DNA from: Pseudoalteromonas sp. 3D05
GTDB taxonomy: Bacteria; Pseudomonadota; Gammaproteobacteria; Enterobacterales; Alteromonadaceae
DNA length: 64,000 nucleotides
Direction of reading: 5' to 3'
NCBI RefSeq assembly: GCF_002723455.1
Contig: NZ_PDUS01000008.1
Location: 93,186 to 157,185, forward strand
Shown: piece by piece, positions 45,716 to 53,986 of the stretch
How positions within the stretch are numbered: the stretch's first letter is position 1
Layout of the letters: each line of letters starts with the position of its first letter
The notes under the pieces: model-generated
Database searches by the model: none
Told to the model about the DNA's origin: nothing
The model's input: only the letters and a program-made list of their open reading frames with translations
Translations under genes and position numbers: made by a program

Positions 45716-45979
45716 TATACCTAAACCACCTCAAGATGCACAATTCAGCGCTCCACAGTGACTTAATATCAAGATGTTGCTTTGCAAGAGTGGCACTCCC
45801 TTTTAAGAAGGAACAACGATGAGAGTAAGTGCCAGTGAAACACCCAGCGGGTTGGTTTAAAAGCGATTTATACCGCGTTATTGATTTTAACGAGGAAACA
45901 ACCATTATTTGCAATCAATGCCTTGCCTAAATCGTTTTTAATTCCAACGACGCTCGCATCTTGAGGTGGCTTGGGTATA
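45716..45979. mobile_element. MITE-like element with 24-bp terminal inverted repeats
   Basis: The ends (45716-45739 and 45956-45979) are inverted repeats matching at 22 of 24 positions, starting TATACC and including CCACCTCAAGATGC. The 264-base interior has no ORF with a clear start. Part of it recurs near 34.6 kb. It fills most of the 450-base gap before the Bcr/CflA gene. Such non-coding elements with inverted ends are moved by a transposase encoded elsewhere; none is in the window. Confidence 0.65.
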
Positions 45980-46012
45980 CAATGCGCACCAAATTCTGTT
46001 CACGAGTAGCGC

Positions 46013-47215
46013 ATGCAAATTCAATCTTCTCTCCTTAACAAGCGTATCTTACTGCCTCTTTTAGCGAGTATCGTTGCTATTACCCCCCTCGCAATCGACA
46101 TGTATTTACCTGCAATGCTAATTATTGCAAACGACCTCAATACAAGTATGCCTAATGTACAAATATCACTCAGTTTGTACCTAGCTGGTTATGCTCTGGG
46201 CATGCTTTTCTTCGGCCCAATTGCCGATCAAATAGGACGGCGAATACTCGCAAAGATCGGGTTAGCCTTATTTGGATTAAGTTCCCTTGCTTTAGCATTT
46301 TGTAATGACATACACCTTTTTTGGTTTTTGCGTGTTGTTCAAGCTTTCACTGGTGCGGCAGCAACAGTGGTTGTGCCAGGTATTATTCGTCACATTTATC
46401 AAAAGGACACGGCTAAAGGCATGTCTTATGTGTCTATGATCATGATGGTGGCTCCTCTCGTGGCGCCTACTGTTGGTTCAATGATAATGGGGCTTTCTCA
46501 TTGGCAGACGATTTTTATCGTACTCGCTTGTTATAGCTTTACTATTTTAGCGCTAACTCAAAGATACTTGATTGATATTCCAATATTTAAAAGCCCTCTT
46601 TCAGGTTTTGCACTTTTTTTTGATAGTTATAAAACCGTATTTAAAAATAAAAATGCGCGCGCAGACATAGCCAGCTCAATGTTTGTTTCTTTTGGCTTTT
46701 TTTGCTTTTTAACTGCTGTGCCCTTCGTATACCTTGATTACTTTGCTGTATCTGAACAACTATTTGGATTATTGTTTGCATTTAATGTGATGGCATTGAT
46801 GTTTGGTAACTTTTTAAACACGCGTTTAGTACCGCGAATTGGTTCTCGAAAGATGCTCTATTATGGTTTGTTTGTAGGGTTTATGTCGGGAAGCGCGTTG
46901 TTATCATTTAGCATGTTTCATTTATCGCTGTACTTTATAGTTGCAGCTATTGCACCTCTTATGATGAGCCTAGGTATTATTGCCAGTAATGCAGATGCAC
47001 TTATTTTGATGCAGTTTGAAGAAAAGTCAGGAACGGCAACCGCCGTCATTGGTACTTTACGCTTTGGCAGCGGTGCACTTGTTGGGCCAATACTCGCATT
47101 AATGCATGCGCAAAGTGCCGTGCCCTTTTCAAGTTTAATGTTCAGTGCGTTAGTGCTAACTTTGCTTGCTCAAGTTTGGCACCGAATACAAAGCAAAAAA
47201 AATGCCCGTAATTAA
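46013..47215 (+). CDS. Bcr/CflA-family multidrug efflux MFS transporter
   Basis: This 400-aa transporter has 12 TM helices. The Bcr/CflA signature is clear: TPLAIDMYLPAM (24-35), the MFS loop motif GPIADQIGRRI (67-77), and motif C-like VMIMMVAPLVAPTVGSMIMG-type sequence near 145-160. It exports drugs such as bicyclomycin or chloramphenicol in exchange for protons. The substrate is not deducible. The stop lies within the hairpin that ends both this gene and grpE. Confidence 0.9.
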   Translation: MQIQSSLLNKRILLPLLASIVAITPLAIDMYLPAMLIIANDLNTSMPNVQISLSLYLAGYALGMLFFGPIADQIGRRILAKIGLALFGLSSLALAFCNDIHLFWFLRVVQAFTGAAATVVVPGIIRHIYQKDTAKGMSYVSMIMMVAPLVAPTVGSMIMGLSHWQTIFIVLACYSFTILALTQRYLIDIPIFKSPLSGFALFFDSYKTVFKNKNARADIASSMFVSFGFFCFLTAVPFVYLDYFAVSEQLFGLLFAFNVMALMFGNFLNTRLVPRIGSRKMLYYGLFVGFMSGSALLSFSMFHLSLYFIVAAIAPLMMSLGIIASNADALILMQFEEKSGTATAVIGTLRFGSGALVGPILALMHAQSAVPFSSLMFSALVLTLLAQVWHRIQSKKNARN

Positions 47216-47224
47216 CGGGCATTT
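47200..47224. terminator. bidirectional terminator between MFS gene and grpE
   Basis: AAATGCCCGT (47200-47209) pairs with ACGGGCATTT (47215-47224), with an A-run on the left and T on the right. It overlaps the end of the MFS coding sequence and lies 16 bases past the grpE stop. Confidence 0.8.
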
Positions 47225-47239
47225 CTAAAATATTTTAGA

Positions 47240-47848
47240 TTACTCAGCGGCTTTTGACACCATCACCATTGCAGGGCGAAGTAAACGACCATTTAAAGTG
47301 TAACCCTTTTGCATTACTGCTAGTACTGTATTAGGTGATACATCATTACTTGGCTGGATAGACATTGCTTGGTGAAATTCAGGGTTAAACTGCTCACCTT
47401 GTGGGTTTACAATTTCAACACCAAACTTAGCAACAGCATCATTAAAGCTCTTCACTGTCATATCAATGCCTTCAAGTAACGGCTTAAGTGTTTCGTTCTC
47501 TTTGTCTGAGAATTCAATTGCACGTTCTAGGTTATCAATCACTGGAAGTAGTTCGTTAGCAAACTTTTCTAAAGCAAATTTATGCGCTTTTTCAACATCT
47601 TGAGCTGCACGACGACGAATATTTTCAACATCAGCTGCAGCACGAACAACACCATCTTTTTGGTCATTGATTGTTTGCTTTGCCGCTTCAAGCTCTGCGT
47701 AAAGCATGGCGATTTCAGCTTCCGGGCTAACTTCTTCAGCCTCATGTGCATCAGCAGCCTCTACCGCAGCTTCAACGTCTGCTTGCATTTGCTCTAACTC
47801 TTCATTTAATTCTACTTCTTGCTCTGGTGATTTTGTCTGCTCAGACAT
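47240..47848 (-). CDS. grpE: nucleotide exchange factor GrpE
   Basis: This 202-aa co-chaperone releases ADP from DnaK. An acidic N-terminal tail (about 1-45) leads into a long dimerising helix (45-110, with the [14 protein letters not shown] segment), a four-helix part, and the C-terminal beta domain ending [18 protein letters not shown], the family signature. Its sigma-32 promoter lies 38 bases upstream inside the end of the HrcA-like gene. dnaK and dnaJ are not next to it. Confidence 0.95.
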   Translation of the reverse strand: MSEQTKSPEQEVELNEELEQMQADVEAAVEAADAHEAEEVSPEAEIAMLYAELEAAKQTINDQKDGVVRAAADVENIRRRAAQDVEKAHKFALEKFANELLPVIDNLERAIEFSDKENETLKPLLEGIDMTVKSFNDAVAKFGVEIVNPQGEQFNPEFHQAMSIQPSNDVSPNTVLAVMQKGYTLNGRLLRPAMVMVSKAAE

Positions 47849-47885
47849 AATAAACGTACTCCAATTCTTTTCAATTGCGGTAATT

Positions 47886-47911
47886 ATGGGGATTGAATAA
47901 AAAGATTCAAG
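47886..47911 (-). promoter_or_regulatory. sigma-32 heat-shock promoter of grpE
   Basis: On the minus strand CTTGAATC (47911-47904) is followed, 12-13 bases on, by CCCCAT (47891-47886). Both match the sigma-32 consensus CTTGAA and CCCCAT. It overlaps the last codons of the HrcA-like gene and gives grpE its own heat-shock promoter. Confidence 0.75.
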
Positions 47912-48851
47912 AGTCAGATGACTCGATTAGTTTAAATTCTTGGATGATTGCTTCAATTTGCGCCGATTTTGGACAAATAATACAAAAACGACTTTGATAT
48001 TCTTGATTTTGAAAATACGGCACACTTATCACCATTAACTCAGCGCAATCTTCAAATGGCAGTTGTTCTGAATTAAGTACAGAAACACCATTTTTGAAAG
48101 CCAGTTTATCTTCCACATAATTTAAAAATGATACGCCAATATTTAAACTTTGCTGACAATCCATTTGCTTATATAAGTAGTTTTCCCCTACCACAATACT
48201 GTTGTCTGAACCAAGCTTTTGGCTTAGTTCGCGGGTCCACTGTGTTAATGAATCATGGCAATTACGTGGCGCTGTATTTGCCATTGCCTGCATACGATAC
48301 AAGCCTTCCATCAGCGTTTGTTGACTAAATACCGTGTTCAGCCAAGTCGCAAATTGATATCGAACAGCGTCTGATGAATCAGACGGTTTGTGAATACAAA
48401 TATTATGACTTTGGCCAGCTCTATCAATCAATAAAATAAGCCAATCATTGCTATCGAAATCAAGTACTTCTACTCTAAAAACATGCTGAGAGCGGACTTG
48501 AGGCAAGCCAACACAACAACACACTTTAAAACGTTGACTTAAATCGTGGGCTAACTCTACAAGTTTTGACTGCGCTGGGTGCCAATATTGGGCTATCTCA
48601 TTTAACGCAAAAAACTCCGTTAACCAGTACTCAAAACCGGCATTAGTCGGAACGCGTCCAGCAGATGTGTGGGGGGAGTATAATAACCCCACTTTTTCAA
48701 GCCGAGACATTGCATTACGCACGGTGGCCGAGCACACTGCCATACCTTTTTGCTTTGCAATTTTACTTGATGCCACAGGCAGGCCTTCACCATCACAGTA
48801 CAAACTCATAACGGCGGAAAATATTTGCTGATCTCGAGGATTTATATTCAT
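47907..48851 (-). CDS. HrcA-like winged-helix regulator
   Basis: This 314-aa regulator has an N-terminal domain that matches Hrc[41 protein letters not shown] and [15 protein letters not shown] (about 5-75), the winged HTH that reads CIRCE operators. The rest diverges strongly from the usual HrcA GAF/dimerisation part. HrcA is uncommon in gammaproteobacteria. No CIRCE repeat is visible nearby. ATG at 48851 is chosen because the sigma-32 promoter would begin the transcript near 48873; an ATG at 48872 (321 aa) would be leaderless. It is followed by grpE on the same strand and diverges from nadK. Confidence 0.8.
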   Translation of the reverse strand: MNINPRDQQIFSAVMSLYCDGEGLPVASSKIAKQKGMAVCSATVRNAMSRLEKVGLLYSPHTSAGRVPTNAGFEYWLTEFFALNEIAQYWHPAQSKLVELAHDLSQRFKVCCCVGLPQVRSQHVFRVEVLDFDSNDWLILLIDRAGQSHNICIHKPSDSSDAVRYQFATWLNTVFSQQTLMEGLYRMQAMANTAPRNCHDSLTQWTRELSQKLGSDNSIVVGENYLYKQMDCQQSLNIGVSFLNYVEDKLAFKNGVSVLNSEQLPFEDCAELMVISVPYFQNQEYQSRFCIICPKSAQIEAIIQEFKLIESSDS

Positions 48852-48878
48852 ATTATCTACATCTTGGTGCATAAAGCA

Positions 48879-48910
48879 TATATCGGGGCAAAGAGAGGTT
48901 ATTTCAAGGC
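48879..48910 (-). promoter_or_regulatory. sigma-32-like promoter of the HrcA-like gene
   Basis: On the minus strand CCTTGAAAT (48910-48901) and CCCCGATATA (48888-48879) are 12-14 bases apart, close to the sigma-32 consensus. The predicted transcript would start about 20 bases before the ATG at 48851. Confidence 0.7.
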
Positions 48911-48976
48911 ACTGAGGTTTTCAATTCACTCATTTTTAAGTACTCTAGCATTATTATAATTATTTGCGTGAATATC

Positions 48977-49861
48977 ATGGAATCACCTTTTAAAACCATA
49001 GGCTTAATTGGAAAAGTAAATCACGATGGCGCAACCGCAACATTAATACGCTTATACACTTTTTTAAATGCATTAGGCTTTTCTGTTATTGTTGAGCAAC
49101 GAACTGGACAGCAAATAGACGATATACCTAAAGACAAACTTGTCAAATTAATTGAGCTTGGTGAAAAAGCTGACTTAGCAATTGTGGTTGGAGGCGACGG
49201 CAACATGCTAGGTGCCGCACGTGTACTTGCTCGCTTTAATGTTGCTGTTATTGGAGTGAACCGAGGGAACCTAGGGTTTTTAACAGACTTAAACCCCGAT
49301 GGCTTTGAAGCAAGCTTGGAGCAAGTATTGAGTGGGCAATTTATCGAAGAAAACCGCTTTCTGCTTGAAGTTGAAGTCTATCGTCATGCTGAACTCAAAA
49401 GTGCAAATTCGGCTGTGAACGAAGCAGTTCTTCACGCAGATAAAGTTGCTCACATGATAGAATTTGAAGCATTTATAAACAATGAATTTGTCTTTTCTCA
49501 GCGTTCTGACGGTTTAATTGTTTCAACTCCCACAGGTTCAACAGCTTACTCACTATCTGGCGGCGGACCTATTTTGACCCCTGAGCTGAACGCTATTTCG
49601 CTGGTCCCAATGTTTCCTCATACCCTATCAAGTCGTCCTTTGGTCGTCGATGCCGATAATGAAGTTCGCTTAAAACTAAGTTTAGAAAATACGGATAGCT
49701 TACAAGTGAGCTGTGATAGTCATGTTGTGTTGGCCGTTTTGCCTGGTGATGAAGTCGTGATAAAAAAGGCTGATAAAAGACTTCGGCTTATTCATCCTAA
49801 AGAATACTCTTACTATCATGTTTTACGTACAAAGCTAAATTGGGGTAGTCGTTTGTATTAA
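48977..49861 (+). CDS. nadK: NAD kinase
   Basis: This 294-aa enzyme phosphorylates NAD to [15 protein letters not shown] (72-82) is the family's nucleotide-binding GGDG motif, with [13 protein letters not shown] near 95-107, the NE-x-x-xH-type region (AVNEAVLH), and [16 protein letters not shown] near 180-195. Length matches E. coli NadK (292 aa). A GTG nine bases upstream is an alternative start. It diverges from the HrcA-like gene across about 125 bases. Confidence 0.95.
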   Translation: MESPFKTIGLIGKVNHDGATATLIRLYTFLNALGFSVIVEQRTGQQIDDIPKDKLVKLIELGEKADLAIVVGGDGNMLGAARVLARFNVAVIGVNRGNLGFLTDLNPDGFEASLEQVLSGQFIEENRFLLEVEVYRHAELKSANSAVNEAVLHADKVAHMIEFEAFINNEFVFSQRSDGLIVSTPTGSTAYSLSGGGPILTPELNAISLVPMFPHTLSSRPLVVDADNEVRLKLSLENTDSLQVSCDSHVVLAVLPGDEVVIKKADKRLRLIHPKEYSYYHVLRTKLNWGSRLY

Positions 49862-49939
49862 TTATATTGCGCTAACTCATACTTTAGCGCAAAATATCAT
49901 GAAATTTATAATCACATAAATCAGGAATGTTTATTAGCG

Positions 49940-50509
49940 ATGACCTACGTTGTATTTTTTGCTATTTTGTTATTAATAACGTTATTAGGTACATACCTTG
50001 TAATTGAAAATAACCGCCGTAATGCACGAGAGGCAGAAAAAAAGCTGTTTAATAACCGTGTAGCAGAAGTAACGAGCAATTTAAAAGGGAAATTAAATTA
50101 CTTTTCTGAGGCTCATATACTTAGGCCTAAATATATCCCGCGATTACAAGTCATTGCTAGCAACTTTTTTGTTGTACAACCCCATAGTGATGAAAACCTA
50201 TTGTATTTAGAACGAATTGTCGAATCTTTCATCTCAACAGTAAATAGCGAACTGACTAAATCGTTTGTCACCGGTGAGCGTGACAAATTAGCTGAGCAAC
50301 TTTCTCTTTTTGTTGCTGAATTACCCTATGCGGGAATTGAATATAACCGTGATTTTTATTATGAAATACTACCTTCATTAATTAAAACATTAGAATCACC
50401 GGATATCGCCAGTGATCAAGGTGTACCCGAGGTAGAGGTAGATGAAGAACAAGAATCTGATGATTCAAATACTCAGTCTTTTACACAACAATTAAGTACT
50501 AATAGTTAA
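49940..50509 (+). CDS. hypothetical single-TM membrane protein
   Basis: This 189-aa protein is not recognised. It has one N-terminal TM helix (about 3-22: VVFFAILLLITLLGTYLV) followed by a basic stretch, so the remainder is probably cytosolic. A helical middle (45-150) and an acidic, Glu/Asp/Ser-rich C-terminal tail follow. It sits between nadK and recN on the plus strand, with 78 and 173 bases of gap. The strong reading frame supports a real gene. Confidence 0.75.
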   Translation: MTYVVFFAILLLITLLGTYLVIENNRRNAREAEKKLFNNRVAEVTSNLKGKLNYFSEAHILRPKYIPRLQVIASNFFVVQPHSDENLLYLERIVESFISTVNSELTKSFVTGERDKLAEQLSLFVAELPYAGIEYNRDFYYEILPSLIKTLESPDIASDQGVPEVEVDEEQESDDSNTQSFTQQLSTNS

Positions 50510-50640
50510 ATCACAGGGTGCTTCTGCACCCTAACCTTTGCATTTCAAGCCCTTTCCCGACGTCATATCAACTTTTCTCGTTACATCTACTGCTTTGTAA
50601 TCCGAACAAAATAGAAATTTTATTTGCAAAAAAACAAAAC

Positions 50641-50658
50641 ACTGTATAAATTAACAGT
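50641..50658 (+). promoter_or_regulatory. LexA (SOS) box upstream of recN
   Basis: CTGT (50642-50645), eight AT-only bases, then ACAG (50654-50657) match the LexA consensus CTGT-N8-ACAG exactly. It lies 25 bases before the recN ATG, as in other gammaproteobacteria where recN is a strong SOS gene. Confidence 0.88.
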
Positions 50659-50682
50659 TAATTGACTGGATGGATGAACAGT

Positions 50683-52356
50683 ATGTTAATCGGACTCGAA
50701 ATTAAAAACTTTGCCATTGTAAATAACCTTAGCACCGAGTGGCATAGCGGTATGACCGCTATTACAGGTGAGACTGGCGCAGGTAAATCAATTGCAATAG
50801 ATGCATTATCACTTTGCTTGGGTGAACGTGCTGATGCCGCAGCGGTGCGCCCTGGTACAGAGCGCGCAGAAATAAGTGCTCACTTTGATATTGCTAACCT
50901 GCCTAATGCGACTGACTATTTACAACAACAGTTATTAACAAATGATGAAAACGAATGTTTATTAAGACGTGTCATTTGTAAGAACGGTCGTAGTAAGAGT
51001 TATATTAATGGTAGTCCTGTAACAGCCACACAGCTAAAAGAATTAGGACAACACCTAATTTCGATTCATGGGCAACATGCGCACCAATATCTTTTGAAAG
51101 CAGACCACCAACTCAATTTGTTAGATGCCTACGCAGGACACACTGATTTAGTCTCTAATGTGCGTAAACGCTATCGCGAACACCAAAACTTGCAAAAAGA
51201 GTATGCCATTCTCGAGCAGTCTCAACTGAAAGAGGCGGCGCAAAAACAACTGTTAGAATACCAAGTAGCCGAACTTGACGAATTTGCTTTACAAGAAAAT
51301 GAATTCCAACAGATTGAAGCTGAACACCATAAGTTAAGCCACAGCCAGACGATACTTGAATCGTGCCAACGTGAGCTACAGCATTTATACGAAAGTGATG
51401 AGCAAAATGCTTGCTCAATATTACAGCATAGCGCTCAACGCTTTGCTGAGTTAGCGCATTACGACAATAGCTTAACGAGTGTCGCTACTTTGTTAGAAGA
51501 AGCCGCTGTGCAAGTAGAAGAAGCCAGTCGCGAGATTAGAAATTATGCTGATCAAACAGAGCTAGACCCAAGCCGACTTGTTGAAGTCGAAGAGCGCTTG
51601 AGTGGTGCTTTAGATTTAGCGCGTAAACATCATATAAAACCTGAAGAACTAGTAGATTTTCATCAATCAATCAGTAGCGAGTTGGAATCAATTAGCAATA
51701 ATTCATCACGGTTAGAACAGTTAGAATCTGAAATAACCTTGTCCTTGGATCTTTATAAAGAAGCCGCTCGTGTATTGAGTAATAGCCGGATAAAAGCTGC
51801 CAGTGATTTAAATAAACTGATTAGCCAAAGCATGGCCAACTTATCGATGGAGAATGGGCAATTCGAGATTGCACTTAGCCAAGAGCCATCACGCGTACCT
51901 ACTAACCTAGGCTATGACTGCATTGCTTTTTTAGTCTCCACAAATCCAGGACAACCTTTACAACCCTTGTCAAAAGTTGCATCAGGTGGAGAGCTTTCAC
52001 GAATAAGCTTGGCCATACAAGTCATTATTGCGCAAAAAGTAACAACGCCAACACTTATTTTTGATGAAGTAGATGTGGGTATTTCTGGCCCTACGGCATC
52101 TGCTGTAGGAAAATTATTACGCCAACTAGGCAAATCAACACAGGTCATTTGTGTGACACACTTACCTCAAGTGGCAAGCTCTGGTCATCAACAGTTTTTT
52201 GTAGCCAAAGAAATTGCAAACGGTGAAACATTTACCCATATGAAACCCTTAAATAAAGACGGCAGAATCGACGAAATTGCAAGGCTGCTCGCTGGTGATA
52301 ACATTAGTAAAATGGCCAAAGCGAATGCCAAAGAGCTTATCTCTGCACATGGCTAA
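50683..52356 (+). CDS. recN: DNA repair protein RecN
   Basis: This 557-aa SMC-like ATPase acts at DNA double-strand breaks. The Walker A is GETGAGKS (29-36). A long coiled coil spans about 150-370. The ABC signature VASGGELSRISLA and Walker B TLIFDEVDVGISG lie near 440-480. Length matches E. coli RecN (553 aa). ATG 50683 begins the family-typical MLIGLEIKNFAIV; an earlier in-frame TTG at 50662 lies next to the LexA box and is not used. Expression is expected to rise during the SOS response. Confidence 0.96.
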   Translation: MLIGLEIKNFAIVNNLSTEWHSGMTAITGETGAGKSIAIDALSLCLGERADAAAVRPGTERAEISAHFDIANLPNATDYLQQQLLTNDENECLLRRVICKNGRSKSYINGSPVTATQLKELGQHLISIHGQHAHQYLLKADHQLNLLDAYAGHTDLVSNVRKRYREHQNLQKEYAILEQSQLKEAAQKQLLEYQVAELDEFALQENEFQQIEAEHHKLSHSQTILESCQRELQHLYESDEQNACSILQHSAQRFAELAHYDNSLTSVATLLEEAAVQVEEASREIRNYADQTELDPSRLVEVEERLSGALDLARKHHIKPEELVDFHQSISSELESISNNSSRLEQLESEITLSLDLYKEAARVLSNSRIKAASDLNKLISQSMANLSMENGQFEIALSQEPSRVPTNLGYDCIAFLVSTNPGQPLQPLSKVASGGELSRISLAIQVIIAQKVTTPTLIFDEVDVGISGPTASAVGKLLRQLGKSTQVICVTHLPQVASSGHQQFFVAKEIANGETFTHMKPLNKDGRIDEIARLLAGDNISKMAKANAKELISAHG

Positions 52357-52414
52357 ACTTTGCGTGCCCGATTTATTTAAACATTTTAAGCCACTATAAA
52401 ATTAGACAGAATTT

Positions 52415-52834
52415 ATGAAGAATTACTTATTAAGGACCTCAGCCCTGTTATTAGCTTTAATTATGCTTGCTGGGTGTGAAACAAAAATAGCTCAGTCAAT
52501 AAATACTAATGGATTTCATTGGGGTCCGATTCTAACACTTATCTACGCCAGTATATTATTGACCCCCATAGTGAGCACTGTATTACTGGTATTTAGCCAA
52601 TATAAGCCACTTTCTTTTAAGGTTAAGTTGCAACAAATTATCCACATATCGTTGCTTGGAATGCTTTTACTCGCGTGGTTTATAGAGTTAAGCAACATAA
52701 ATATCATCAATAGTCGGTTGGATTTAATCATCATGCTAGCTGCACTATTTATACAAATGTTGGTCGCAATTTTAGTTTTTGTTTCTGTAAGTAAACACCA
52801 AAAGAAACATAACAAAGACAGGTACTTTTTGTAA
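52415..52834 (+). CDS. hypothetical membrane protein with lipobox-like N-terminus
   Basis: This 139-aa protein is not recognised. Its N-terminus reads as a signal peptide with LAGC (cysteine 21), but three more hydrophobic segments follow (about 36-60, 74-92 and 104-124), so it is an integral membrane protein of four helices or a lipid-anchored one with three. The C-terminus is basic and probably cytosolic. It lies 58 bases after recN, in the position where BamE is often found in related bacteria, but it does not resemble BamE. Confidence 0.65.
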   Translation: MKNYLLRTSALLLALIMLAGCETKIAQSINTNGFHWGPILTLIYASILLTPIVSTVLLVFSQYKPLSFKVKLQQIIHISLLGMLLLAWFIELSNINIINSRLDLIIMLAALFIQMLVAILVFVSVSKHQKKHNKDRYFL

Positions 52835-52931
52835 TGGCAGTTTTACAACAATAAAGCAAAGTTTTATTTACAAATTTGACACACTCCAACTGACAGCATA
52901 ATATTTTGTTTAATCAATCATGGAGCGAATT

Positions 52932-53230
52932 ATGGGTATGCTATTTTCTGACGTTACGCAGCTAAAAAGCAGCTACGCAACACTGCAACTTGGTTCAGCA
53001 AAAGCTGATGGCCGATTAACGTTGACCGAACATTTGCTTCACTTTGAATCACTAAATAAACAATTAAATTAAACACCATTAGTCGTGTTGAACGCTGTGC
53101 AGGAAAAGCCGCTGGTATTATTCCAATAACACAAAGCGGCATTAAGATTACGACCAAACAGAACCATAATATCGAGTTTCTTTTGCCCGACCCTGAACAA
53201 TGGCTAAACAGCTTAAGAGCAGATCATTAG
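52932..53230 (+). pseudogene. frameshifted small GRAM/PH-like protein gene
   Basis: An ATG with GGAG seven bases upstream opens a 46-codon frame (MGMLFSDVTQLKSSYATLQL ... FESLNKQLN) that stops at 53070. The protein continues smoothly in another frame from about 53072 (TISRVERCAGKAAGIIPITQ) to a stop at 53230. One extra base in the run around AATTAAACACC explains the break. The joined ~98-aa product has the strand pattern of a small PH/GRAM-like domain. It may be a true pseudogene or a sequencing error. Confidence 0.6.
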
Positions 53231-53458
53231 AGAAAAATCTGTCTTTAGTAGTTCATTAGTATGATTTAAAGGGCCGTTTTGATTTGTCTGCCTCGCTTTT
53301 TCTTAAAGCTTATTATCATTAGTTTAATTGCAATAACATGAACTACGCTTTTAGTACTAAAAAATGTCACTAAATCTAATTATTACTGCTATTAAACTTT
53401 ACATCTTTATTAATTCGTCTCACACTTGAATCATCTGGAATCTGTAAAACAATTTAAA

Positions 53459-53899
53459 ATGAAATATTTATTAACGCTTTTTACACTCATTTCTATTCTT
53501 TCACTATCAGGCTGTGGTAGTGAAGAGTCTACTTCTGGTGACTCAAGTACACCAGGGGAAGGTGCGACTATGTATTTTGATGCCTTGTATAATGCGAAAG
53601 ACCTCAATAAGGCGATGACAATGGCTACGCCTAAATTAGGCAGAATAATGAAGTCATATGGTACTTCTAAACAATTCGCTCGCAATTTAGTTAATATGCA
53701 ATATGACGAAGTAGTTATTGAAGTAGACATGACAAACATGAGCCTTCGAGAGCAGTATGGTGATAAGGCTAATATAAACCTTATATTTACCGGTTACTTT
53801 AATGGTAACAAGGTTGATGATATGCGCAGTGTTAAAATGGTACGTAAGAAAGGCAAATGGTACGTGGATAAAATAAACCCAGACCCATTTGCCAGATAA
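53459..53899 (+). CDS. small lipoprotein, possible NTF2-like fold
   Basis: This 146-aa lipoprotein has a clear signal peptide with lipobox LSGC (cysteine 19). The mature part begins with a Ser/Gly/Glu linker, then a helix (ATMYFDALYNAKDLNKAM) and several beta strands ending KWYVDKINPDP. This pattern is seen in DUF4878/NTF2-like lipoproteins of unknown role. ATG 53459 is chosen because it gives a standard lipoprotein signal; an earlier TTG at 53426 would place 11 polar residues in front. It is convergent with fadE, with a terminator in between. Confidence 0.72.
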   Translation: MKYLLTLFTLISILSLSGCGSEESTSGDSSTPGEGATMYFDALYNAKDLNKAMTMATPKLGRIMKSYGTSKQFARNLVNMQYDEVVIEVDMTNMSLREQYGDKANINLIFTGYFNGNKVDDMRSVKMVRKKGKWYVDKINPDPFAR

Positions 53900-53956
53900 T
53901 TTTCAATAACCTAAGCTCTGGTTATGAGATGTATTACATATTGATATTAAATACTG

Positions 53957-53979
53957 AAAGCCTTTATTTTAAAGGCTTT
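53957..53979. terminator. terminator between lipoprotein gene and fadE
   Basis: AAAGCCTTTA (53957-53966) pairs with TAAAGGCTTT (53970-53979), followed by Ts on the plus strand. It lies just past the fadE stop as well. Confidence 0.75.
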
Positions 53980-53986
53980 TTTCGTT

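Noticed and set aside
45669-45914. 81-codon frame inside the MITE-like element
   Set aside because: No start signal, no family features, and it runs through the inverted terminal repeat.
47850-48960. CIRCE operator near the HrcA-like gene
   Set aside because: No TTAGCACTC-N9-GAGTGCTAA-like repeat was found; sigma-32 promoters explain the region better.
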